A stretch of DNA of 6,172 nt. Source: Alphaproteobacteria bacterium (GTDB lineage Bacteria; Pseudomonadota; Alphaproteobacteria; Rhizobiales; Beijerinckiaceae). Position 1 is the first letter of the stretch. Each line of letters opens with the position of its first letter. Shown here one piece after another: positions 1 through 5,688 of the stretch. The stretch covers positions 1 through 6,172 of the forward strand of contig RFXE01000110.1 in NCBI GenBank assembly GCA_009921785.1. The letters run 5' to 3'. The notes under the pieces are model-generated. The model worked only from the letters and a program-made list of their open reading frames with translations, did no database searches and had not been told where the DNA came from. Both the position numbers and the translations under genes were made by a program.

Positions 1-194
1 CTTTACCCGATCAAGGCGCGACGAGTTGGGATGAGAAGCTCCTGTCAGTGTTCTCAAAAATCGTGACGATTTCACCCCTTGAAAACTCTTCGGTTCCAAA
101 GACTGATAAGACGGATGATGCAGCGTTAAGAGAGATTGAGCGCGTTATCGATCTTTTGAGTGACCGTATAAAAAGCGAAAGCGCCAAACTATGA
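1..194 (+). CDS. 3' end of a probable mitofilin-like (COG4223) inner-membrane protein gene, partial
   Basis: An open frame enters from the left edge (first whole codon at 3) and stops at TGA 192-194, giving 63 visible C-terminal residues. They contain SWDEKLLSVFSKIVTISPL near the start and a charged helical tail ending in SESAKL. The Trp followed by a short amphipathic stretch and a 'VTI.PL' segment resembles the 'W..rl...lVtVRpv' region near the C-terminus of alphaproteobacterial mitofilin-like proteins, which often lie between hemD and hemY. The stop overlaps the hemY start as ATGA (191-194), which indicates one transcript and probable translational coupling. The reading frame is clear. The family name rests on a weak C-terminal resemblance plus gene order, and all diagnostic membrane and coiled-coil parts lie outside the window. 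Confidence 0.55.
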   Translation, partial: LPDQGATSWDEKLLSVFSKIVTISPLENSSVPKTDKTDDAALREIERVIDLLSDRIKSESAKL

Positions 195-1702
195 TAAGGC
201 TCATTCTCCTTATCGCGATTTTGACGCTGTCTGCGTTAGGGCTATCGCTGCTCTCCGATATTGATGGGTCGATTGCGATGACCATTCTCGGTTATCGCAT
301 TGAGACGAGCCTGACGGTCGGTGTTATTTTCATTCTTATAACGACAATTGTTTTGGCGTCGCTTTGGTCGATACTGCGCTTTATCTTTCGTATTCCTGAA
401 TTGATCTCGCTCGGCCTTTCAGTTCGACGCAAACATAAGGGCCATCTTGCAGTATCACGCGGTATGATTGCGCTCGGCGCGGGCGATGCGGCAATCGCAC
501 GCCGTAGTGCCGAAGATGCACGGCGTCTTCTTGGTGCAGAGCCTTTGACGCTCTTGTTGTCCGCGCAATCGGCGCAACTTGATGGTAACCGCAATAAAGC
601 GGATCGCGCTTTTGAAGAAATGCTATCCGATCCAGAGACGCGGCTCTTGGGACTGCGGGGTCTCTATATCGAGGCGCAACGCGCGGGCGATATGATCAAT
701 GCGATCCGTCATGCCGATGAAGCACTATCATTCTCATCAAAAGCTGCATGGGCTACGGAAGCGCTCATCGATTATTTTGTTTCAGAGAATGAGTTCGACA
801 AAGCTTTGATGGCGCTTGATCGGGGACGTTCGGGATTTGAAAAAGCAAAGGCCAAGCGCATACGTGCCGTCATTTTGACCGCGCGCGCCTTAGCACATGA
901 AAATCATGATCCCGATGGCGCATTGAACACTGCCCAAGAAGCCGTAAAGCTCGCAAGCGATCTTGTGCCTGCTCAAATTATTCTCGGTCGTTTATTGGCG
1001 CGTCGCAATGATGTCCGTAAAGCTTCCCGTGTTTTAGAAGCTGCCTGGCGCTTAGCGCCACATCCTGAAATTGCAGAAGCCTATCTTGCTGTGCGGTCAG
1101 GCGATGCAGCGCGCGAGAGATTGCAACGCGCGCGTAAATTGCAAAGTCTTCATGCCGAGCATGGCGAGAGTCGCATGATCATGGCGCGTGCTGCACTCGA
1201 TGCGCGGGAATTTGATCTCGCACGTGAAACCCTGAAACCTCTTCTTGAAGATGATCCGTCCATGCGTGCCTGCCTCTTGATGGCAGAGCTTGAAGAGCTT
1301 GATCAAAGCCACAAGGGATTGACACGCGAATGGTTACAGCGCGCGGCACGAGCGCCCCGCGATTATGCGTGGGTTGGTGATGGTATTGTTCTTGATCACT
1401 GGTTACCTTTGTCGCCGGTGAGTGGAAAACTAGACCACGTACGCTGGGCCAAAATTCCTGAAAGCGCATCGCATGATCGCTTAGCACATATTTTGACAAC
1501 GGCTCTCAATGCGCTTGAACATGATGCGCCCCTTTCTGAGTCGCGTCCTACTTTGTCAGCACGATCTTTCCTCGAGACACTTAATCAGGCTGACACCACT
1601 GAAGATCGTCCAGCAAAAAAATCGCGTTCATCACGGGGACCTGTGATTTTTCCGCTGGCACATTCACCCGATGATCCGGGCCTTGTTCCGGATAAGGACT
1701 AG
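191..1702 (+). CDS. hemY: HemY-type TPR inner-membrane protein (heme biosynthesis-associated)
   Basis: The product has 503 residues, close to the usual length of alphaproteobacterial HemY. Two hydrophobic segments (about 3-22 and 40-67) form the HemY_N membrane hairpin, followed by a basic cytoplasmic stretch with the family pattern RRKHKGHLAVSRGMIALGAGD (near 79-99, shown in part). Residues about 110-390 are Ala/Leu/Arg-rich helical pairs typical of TPR repeats. The conserved C-terminal block DHWLPLSPVSGKLDHVRW lies near 402-419, and the tail ends in a Pro/Asp-rich PDDPGL stretch. Known for the family: it is linked to late haem biosynthesis and membrane-associated assembly, and the molecular role is unsettled. 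It is not the FAD-dependent protoporphyrinogen oxidase that shares the name. The ATG overlaps the upstream stop (ATGA) with no strong Shine-Dalgarno, which suggests coupled translation. Confidence 0.93.
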   Translation: MIRLILLIAILTLSALGLSLLSDIDGSIAMTILGYRIETSLTVGVIFILITTIVLASLWSILRFIFRIPELISLGLSVRRKHKGHLAVSRGMIALGAGDAAIARRSAEDARRLLGAEPLTLLLSAQSAQLDGNRNKADRAFEEMLSDPETRLLGLRGLYIEAQRAGDMINAIRHADEALSFSSKAAWATEALIDYFVSENEFDKALMALDRGRSGFEKAKAKRIRAVILTARALAHENHDPDGALNTAQEAVKLASDLVPAQIILGRLLARRNDVRKASRVLEAAWRLAPHPEIAEAYLAVRSGDAARERLQRARKLQSLHAEHGESRMIMARAALDAREFDLARETLKPLLEDDPSMRACLLMAELEELDQSHKGLTREWLQRAARAPRDYAWVGDGIVLDHWLPLSPVSGKLDHVRWAKIPESASHDRLAHILTTALNALEHDAPLSESRPTLSARSFLETLNQADTTEDRPAKKSRSSRGPVIFPLAHSPDDPGLVPDKD

Positions 1703-1777
1703 GATCGTAGGGATCTGCTGATCAACTCCGATTCTACTGCATAGCTAAAAATCTATTCTCCACCTATAGGTTATTGA

Positions 1778-2704
1778 ATGTCCGATAGCGTCCCCCTACA
1801 TCCTGACTCCAAAGAAAGCTCAGGATCTTCGCTCGTAGCCGGTTATGTTGCGGCTCTGACAACAGTTGCGATTTGGTCGGGCTTTATGGTGATCTCGCGC
1901 TTTGGTGGCAAATCAGCATTGACCGGTTGGGACATCGCTGCATTGCGTTTAGGATTTGGTTCGCTTTTCTTGCTGCCTTTCTCGTTCGACATTCCGAAAT
2001 CAGCATGGCGCGATGCGCGTTTATGGGCCCTCGCGATGACCGGCGGTGTCGGTTTCATGATTCTGATTTATTCAGCATTAAAACTTGCACCGGCTGCGCA
2101 TGGCGGCATTCTTTCGCCAGGTACTCAACCCTTCATCGTCACGATAACTGCTTTTTTTATTATGGGTGTGCGGCCAGAACGCGCACGCGTGATCGCGCTT
2201 CTTCCTATTGCTCTTGGTGTGGTCGTGGTTGCTGGTCCCGGTTTTTTCGCTGCGGATATTGATGCCAGTATTCTGATCGGCGATGCGATGCTCTTACTCG
2301 CCTCTGTCGTATGGGCGATCTATAGTATCTATGCAAAATTATGGGCTTACCCGCCTTGGCTTTTGACGCGCTTTCTATGTCTTGCATCAGCAATCGTGTA
2401 TCTGCCGCTCTATTTCCTCTTAGCTCCCAAGGGCATCATGGACGTGTCATTGTCGATGATCCTGTTGCAGGGACTCTATCAAGGCATAGGACCAACAATC
2501 TTAGCGATGTTGTTTTTCCTTCGCGCCGTTGAAAAGCTGGGCGCGGAACGAACCGGTGTCATCATCGGTCTTGTGCCCATCATCTCTGGCCTTGCGGCAG
2601 TTCCCCTCCTTGGCGAGCCTCTCACATGGCCGCTGATTATCGGCATGTGTCTCGTGACGATGGGGACCTATTTCGCCGCGAAGCCGCCAAAGCGTCCTGC
2701 ATAA
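1778..2704 (+). CDS. EamA/DMT-superfamily permease, ten membrane helices
   Basis: The product has 308 residues, the normal length for a drug/metabolite transporter with two EamA repeats. A polar start of about 20 residues is followed by roughly ten hydrophobic segments. The first repeat (about 22-155) opens with the typical AIWSGFMVISRFGG and 'W..AALRLGFGSLFLLPF' pattern. The second (about 168-300) opens with GDAMLLLASVVWAIYSIYAK and ends with the family signature of a helix, Pro, then LLGEPLTW (Glu280) before the last helix. Such proteins export or import amino acids, metabolites or drugs across the inner membrane, and the substrate cannot be read from the sequence. The ATG is preceded by TAGG (1767-1770) seven bases upstream, a modest ribosome site. 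It lies 75 bp after hemY on the same strand, so readthrough from hemY is possible. No obvious terminator separates the two. Confidence 0.9.
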   Translation: MSDSVPLHPDSKESSGSSLVAGYVAALTTVAIWSGFMVISRFGGKSALTGWDIAALRLGFGSLFLLPFSFDIPKSAWRDARLWALAMTGGVGFMILIYSALKLAPAAHGGILSPGTQPFIVTITAFFIMGVRPERARVIALLPIALGVVVVAGPGFFAADIDASILIGDAMLLLASVVWAIYSIYAKLWAYPPWLLTRFLCLASAIVYLPLYFLLAPKGIMDVSLSMILLQGLYQGIGPTILAMLFFLRAVEKLGAERTGVIIGLVPIISGLAAVPLLGEPLTWPLIIGMCLVTMGTYFAAKPPKRPA

Positions 2705-2762
2705 AACGGTGCTCGCCTTTATTTCTGCGCATGCCCGTTTGCAGGGCGGCAATTCGGCGCGC

Positions 2763-2802
2763 TTTCAAACTCGATGATGGCGCCCTATATCAAATCTATA
2801 AA
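2763..2802 (+). promoter_or_regulatory. possible sigma-70-like promoter ahead of the pirin gene
   Basis: In the 124-bp gap before pirin, TTTCAA (2763-2768) and TATATC (2786-2791) lie 17 bases apart. A better -10 match, TATAAA, occurs at 2797-2802 but has only a poor -35 (ATGATG, 2774-2779). Either would give a short 5' leader. The matches to consensus are partial (3/6 and 4/6 for the first pair), and alphaproteobacterial promoters are often degenerate, so this is a suggestion only. Confidence 0.25.
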
Positions 2803-2815
2803 CTGCGTAACCGTT

Positions 2816-2821
2816 GAAGGA
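2816..2821 (+). promoter_or_regulatory. ribosome binding site of the pirin gene
   Basis: GAAGGA lies seven bases before the ATG at 2829. It is one of the clearest Shine-Dalgarno matches in the window and supports that start codon. Confidence 0.7.
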
Positions 2822-2828
2822 CTGAGTC

Positions 2829-3746
2829 ATGTCGATCCGCCCTGTGCGTCATATTTCCGGCACCACCCCGCATCTCGAAGGTGCGGGCGTGAGCCTGCAG
2901 CGCGTATTCGGCTTCGGTGATCCGAGCCTCACCGATCCGTTTTTAATGATGGATGATTTCCGCAATGATCGACCGGAAAACTATGTCCGCGGCTTTCCGT
3001 GGCATCCCCATCGCGGGATTGAAACCATCACTTATGTGCTCGCCGGTGAAGTCGAACATGGCGACAGCCTTGGTAATCGCGGCACGCTCGGTGCGGGTGA
3101 TGTGCAATGGATGACGGCGGGTTCGGGCATTTTGCATCAGGAAATGCCGAAGGGCGATGCCAAGGGCCGCATGCACGGGTTCCAACTCTGGGCCAATCTG
3201 CCCTCAAACCTGAAAATGACGAGCCCGCGCTATCAGGACGTCAAATCGAAAGAGATTCCAGAAATCGTCGATGATGACGGCACCGCCGTGCGCGTGGTTG
3301 TGGGCGAATTCTGGGGTAAACGCGGCCCTGTCGACGGTATTGCCGCCGACCCACAATATCTCGATATTTTCGTGCCGCCCGGCAAACGCAAGGTTTTGCC
3401 GGTGGATACGTATCGCTCCGCCTTCGCCTATATTTTCGAAGGCTCTGCAACCTTCCGCGATGCGTCAAAGCCCTTTGGCGTCCTCGTGGAAAAGGAAGTT
3501 GATGGCGAAGAAATCCATGTCCGCGATATGAGTGGCAATCGGACGCTGGTCGTTTTCGGCACAGGTGACGAGATTGTCGTGCAGGCAGGTGATCACGGCG
3601 TACGGTTTCTGCTCGTCTCCGGCGCGCCGATCCGTGAGCCCGTGGCTTGGCATGGTCCGATCGTCATGAATACGCGCGAGGAGCTGATGACCGCCGTCCG
3701 CGAATTACAAAACGGCACCTTCATCAAGGAAGGCGTGATGCGCTAA
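2829..3746 (+). CDS. pirin family bicupin protein
   Basis: The product has 305 residues, the usual pirin length. The N-terminal cupin (about 15-125) contains the hallmark DPFLMMDDFR (36-45), HPHRGIET (59-66) and the block around WMTAGSGILHQEMP (94-107). His59, His61, His103 and Glu105 match the four metal ligands of pirins, so iron binding is expected. A second cupin-like pirin_C domain spans about 180-285. Known for the family: soluble, non-haem iron proteins; some bacterial members act as quercetin dioxygenases, others as stress-linked or metabolic regulators, and many have no known role. No signal peptide is visible, so it should be cytoplasmic. Start choice is supported by GAAGGA. Four hand-counted 60-base rows gave 145/240 G+C, against 119/240 for four rows of hemY, so this gene is somewhat GC-richer than its neighbours. 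Neither adjacent gene suggests its substrate. Confidence 0.95.
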   Translation: MSIRPVRHISGTTPHLEGAGVSLQRVFGFGDPSLTDPFLMMDDFRNDRPENYVRGFPWHPHRGIETITYVLAGEVEHGDSLGNRGTLGAGDVQWMTAGSGILHQEMPKGDAKGRMHGFQLWANLPSNLKMTSPRYQDVKSKEIPEIVDDDGTAVRVVVGEFWGKRGPVDGIAADPQYLDIFVPPGKRKVLPVDTYRSAFAYIFEGSATFRDASKPFGVLVEKEVDGEEIHVRDMSGNRTLVVFGTGDEIVVQAGDHGVRFLLVSGAPIREPVAWHGPIVMNTREELMTAVRELQNGTFIKEGVMR

Positions 3747-3884
3747 ACCGCTTCGGAATGGCGATCAACCGCTAAAACGGTAGTTGAGGCGCTGCGGAAC
3801 CGGTTATTCATGGTCGCAGACGCGCCAATCTCCCCAAAATGGGGGTAGGAAATCGACCCGAACTCATGTATGAACCGCGCCGTC
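3747..3884. other. non-coding gap with several short inverted repeats between pirin and tRNA-Thr
   Basis: No credible ORF is present in this 138-bp stretch. It holds a direct repeat AACCGCT (3746-3752 and 3767-3773), a small hairpin ACCG/CGGT (3768-3771 with 3778-3781, loop CTAAAA), and a longer stem pairing 3789-3796 with 3815-3823 (eight pairs, one bulged A at 3820, 18-base loop containing the palindrome AACCGGTT). It also has a CCCC/GGGG stem (3832-3835 with 3841-3844) that competes with GGGT/ACCC (3843-3846 with 3856-3859). None is followed by a T-run, so none is a standard intrinsic terminator. The stretch must hold the end of the pirin transcript and, presumably, the tRNA promoter, but I could not pick out convincing -35/-10 boxes. 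Confidence 0.5.
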
Positions 3885-3960
3885 GCCGCTTTAGCTCAGT
3901 TGGTAGAGCACAGCTTTCGTAAAGCTGGGGTCGCGTGTTCGAGTCACGCAAGCGGCACCA
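3885..3960 (+). tRNA. tRNA-Thr (anticodon CGU)
   Basis: A complete 76-base cloverleaf can be drawn. The acceptor stem GCCGCTT pairs perfectly with AAGCGGC (7 bp), the D arm is GCTC-AGTTGGTA-GAGC, and the anticodon arm is CAGCT-TTCGTAA-AGCTG with CGT at 3918-3920. The variable loop is GGGTC and the T arm GCGTG-TTCGAGT-CACGC. The discriminator base is A and CCA is encoded (3958-3960). Anticodon CGU reads the threonine codon ACG. No terminator follows before the next gene, whose probable start is only 16 bases downstream, so the two are likely cotranscribed and separated by tRNA 3'-end processing. Confidence 0.97.
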
Positions 3961-3976
3961 CTCAGAGTCTTCGGTG

Positions 3977-4474
3977 ATGTCACGCGCGATGATTTTCCTC
4001 TGCCGTCCGCATTCGAAAATGTCCGCTTTACTTGTTGGTATTGCAAGCCTTTTGAGTGTGATGGGATACGCGCAAGCCGATGAAACACCTATCCGCGATG
4101 CGCATCATTGTGCGGCCTCGGCCAAAGAAGCGGTAGAGACGCGGCTGATAGAAGAAAAAGTGATTTACAGCCTCGCGGGTGGCGCGGTGCTGAGCCTCAA
4201 GCACAAAGTCTATTTTCCAGTGGCAGGTGACAAATGCCTTGTCGATATGCAGTTTCATATCGTGCAGAACGGCACAACGATCATTAATCGCTACGTCACC
4301 GATCCTGAGACACGTGTGATTTATGCCGCGCTCACGCAATCACGCGGTAAGAAAAATCCAGAAAGCGATGAAGCAAAATTCGTCTGCAATTATGGTCGCT
4401 CTTATGATGAAACAAACACCTGCTCAAATGAGCGAGAATTTGAAACGGCTGTAAAAGAGCTCACGCGAAATTAA
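3977..4474 (+). CDS. small exported protein of unknown function with four cysteines
   Basis: I do not recognise a family. From ATG 3977 the product has 165 residues. Residues 1-34 look like a signal peptide: a basic n-region (Arg3, Arg10, Lys14), a hydrophobic core MSALLVGIASLLSVMG, and a YAQA cleavage motif before Asp35. The mature part, about 131 residues, is mixed polar with four cysteines (45, 87, 137, 149), enough for two disulfides, which suits a periplasmic protein. A central region (about 65-120) reads like alternating beta strands (VIYSLAGGAVLSLKHKVYF, VDMQFHIVQ, TRVIYAAL). The frame is open back to a GTG at 3935, but that lies inside the tRNA T arm. ATG 3989 and ATG 4019 are other candidates, and no start has a strong Shine-Dalgarno. 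The stop overlaps that of the convergent MFS gene by four bases. Confidence 0.75.
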   Translation: MSRAMIFLCRPHSKMSALLVGIASLLSVMGYAQADETPIRDAHHCAASAKEAVETRLIEEKVIYSLAGGAVLSLKHKVYFPVAGDKCLVDMQFHIVQNGTTIINRYVTDPETRVIYAALTQSRGKKNPESDEAKFVCNYGRSYDETNTCSNEREFETAVKELTRN

Positions 4475-5667
4475 GCGCGAGGCCGCCGCGCTTCTGCCCA
4501 CTCGGTTGCAAGAAGTGCTAATACACCAAATCCACCAAAACCGATGACGAGTGGTGTAATCGTACCCTGATAAGCAAGGCCGATCAAACTACCACCCGCA
4601 ATAGAAATCAGCGAATAGAGAAACCCTGAAACGGATGAGGCCATACCCGCAATATGGCCCATGGGTTCCAGAGCAAGCGCGTTATAATTGCCAAACATCA
4701 ACCCGTTGCAAAAGAAAATCACAAAGCAATAAAGGCCAAGTATGGCTAAAGGCGGATGGCCGTTTGTAAAGTAAACAGCGACAAGCATCAGAAGCGAAGT
4801 AACGACCAATAGGCGAATAGCGATTTTCGTAATACGACGCATCCCGATCTTCATCACAAAGCGGCCATTGAGGATCATCGCAATAGCAATTGCTGAGGCA
4901 AAAAACGCAAACCACAACGCAAAGAGCGGGCCTTGCTCATAGAGTTCAGCAAAAATTTGTTGCGATGTGCCGAGATAACCAATCAAGCCTGCGAAAATAA
5001 ATCCGCTCGCGAGCGTATAGCCCATTGTTACCGGATGACGGCAGGATTCAACACCCGCTTCATAGAGCGCTTTAACAGAGAAGGGCCGACGCTTCTCGAC
5101 CGGCAATGTTTCATCCTGTCGGAGCGCAAACCAAATGCCAGCAATCACCGACATCGCAAGAAGCCCTGCAAATATTACACGCCAGCTGAAAAAGAGAAGA
5201 ACAGCTTGACCAATTGACGGCGCGATAATCGGCACAATCATAAATACCGTCATAACAAAACTCATGACGCGCGCCATCGAGGAACCCGCCAATCCATCAC
5301 GCACCAGTGCCATAGATACGATACGCGGTGATGCGGCGCCTAACCCCGCCACAAACCGCCCAATCAGTAGCGCCGAAAAGCCGGTTGCACCAAAGCACAA
5401 CACTGATCCTGCAATATAGATCACGATGCCTGCGAAGATTGCCGGTTTACGACCGATTGAATCGGAGAGAGGACCAAAGATCAAAGTCCCGAAAGTCATT
5501 CCCGCGAAGAAGGCTGTGATAATGAATTGTCGTTGATTGGGATCAGAAGCGCCAAGATCATTGGCAATGACGCCAATCGCCGGCAGCATCGTATCTATGG
5601 ACATCGCCGTGATAGCGTTGAGAAGAGCAACAAGGATAATGAATTCAACGCTACGCGACGATGTCAT
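4471..5667 (-). CDS. Bcr/CflA-type MFS multidrug exporter
   Basis: The product has 398 residues with about twelve hydrophobic segments, the size of Bcr/CflA drug:H+ antiporters. The first helix carries the membrane acidic residue Asp25 in SIDTMLPAI, matching the 'sTDmyLPa' pattern of this subfamily. The helix 2-3 loop has MFS motif A, GPLSDSIGRKP (65-75). The fifth-helix region has VPIIAPSIGQ (about 145-154), equivalent to the Bcr 'iaPllGg' stretch and MFS antiporter motif C. Expected role: proton-driven efflux of small hydrophobic compounds or metabolites at the inner membrane; the substrate is unknown. Only a weak GGAA lies upstream of the ATG at 5665-5667. It follows the SGNH hydrolase gene by 21 bp on the same strand, so it is probably its operon partner and expressed from a promoter outside the window. 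Confidence 0.92.
   Translation of the reverse strand: MTSSRSVEFIILVALLNAITAMSIDTMLPAIGVIANDLGASDPNQRQFIITAFFAGMTFGTLIFGPLSDSIGRKPAIFAGIVIYIAGSVLCFGATGFSALLIGRFVAGLGAASPRIVSMALVRDGLAGSSMARVMSFVMTVFMIVPIIAPSIGQAVLLFFSWRVIFAGLLAMSVIAGIWFALRQDETLPVEKRRPFSVKALYEAGVESCRHPVTMGYTLASGFIFAGLIGYLGTSQQIFAELYEQGPLFALWFAFFASAIAIAMILNGRFVMKIGMRRITKIAIRLLVVTSLLMLVAVYFTNGHPPLAILGLYCFVIFFCNGLMFGNYNALALEPMGHIAGMASSVSGFLYSLISIAGGSLIGLAYQGTITPLVIGFGGFGVLALLATEWAEARRPRA
4473..4493 (-). terminator. GC-rich inverted repeat at the junction of convergent genes, possible terminator
   Basis: AAGCGCG (4473-4479) and CGCGCTT (4487-4493) form a perfect 7-bp stem with a 7-base loop. On the minus strand the stem is followed by TTAATTTC, a weak T-rich stretch that would suit termination of the MFS transcript. 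On the plus strand it is followed by CTGCCC, which does not fit. The hairpin overlaps the last codons and stop of the MFS gene and begins at the final two bases of the small exported-protein gene. It could also act simply as a 3'-end stabiliser for either mRNA. Confidence 0.45.
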
Positions 5668-5688
5668 AATTTAAGAATTCCAATTCAG

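Noticed and set aside
191..1702. Reading hemY as protoporphyrinogen oxidase
   Set aside because: There is no FAD-binding GxGxxG motif at the N-terminus. The protein has two membrane helices and TPR-like repeats, the other protein that bears the HemY name.
1703..1777. GATC-TGCT-GATC and nearby GATC repeats after hemY as a terminator or operator
   Set aside because: The stem is four weak pairs with no T-run, and GATC is common by chance. No convincing signal is present apart from the weak TAGG ribosome site.
3831..3846. CCCC-AAAAT-GGGG stem as an intrinsic terminator for pirin
   Set aside because: The stem has only four strong pairs, and no T-run follows on either strand.
3885..3960. tRNA-Thr as an integration site for a mobile element
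   Set aside because: No repeat of the tRNA 3' end was seen elsewhere in the window, and no integrase or phage gene is present.
3935..3976. N-terminal extension of the exported-protein gene from GTG 3935
   Set aside because: The extension would be encoded by the T arm and acceptor stem of tRNA-Thr, and it would put 14 residues in front of an otherwise good signal peptide.
4933..5217. Plus-strand ORFs opposite the MFS gene (also 5328-5519 and 5527-5778)
   Set aside because: They lie wholly or mostly antisense to a well-supported membrane protein, have basic low-complexity translations, and lack ribosome sites and family resemblance.
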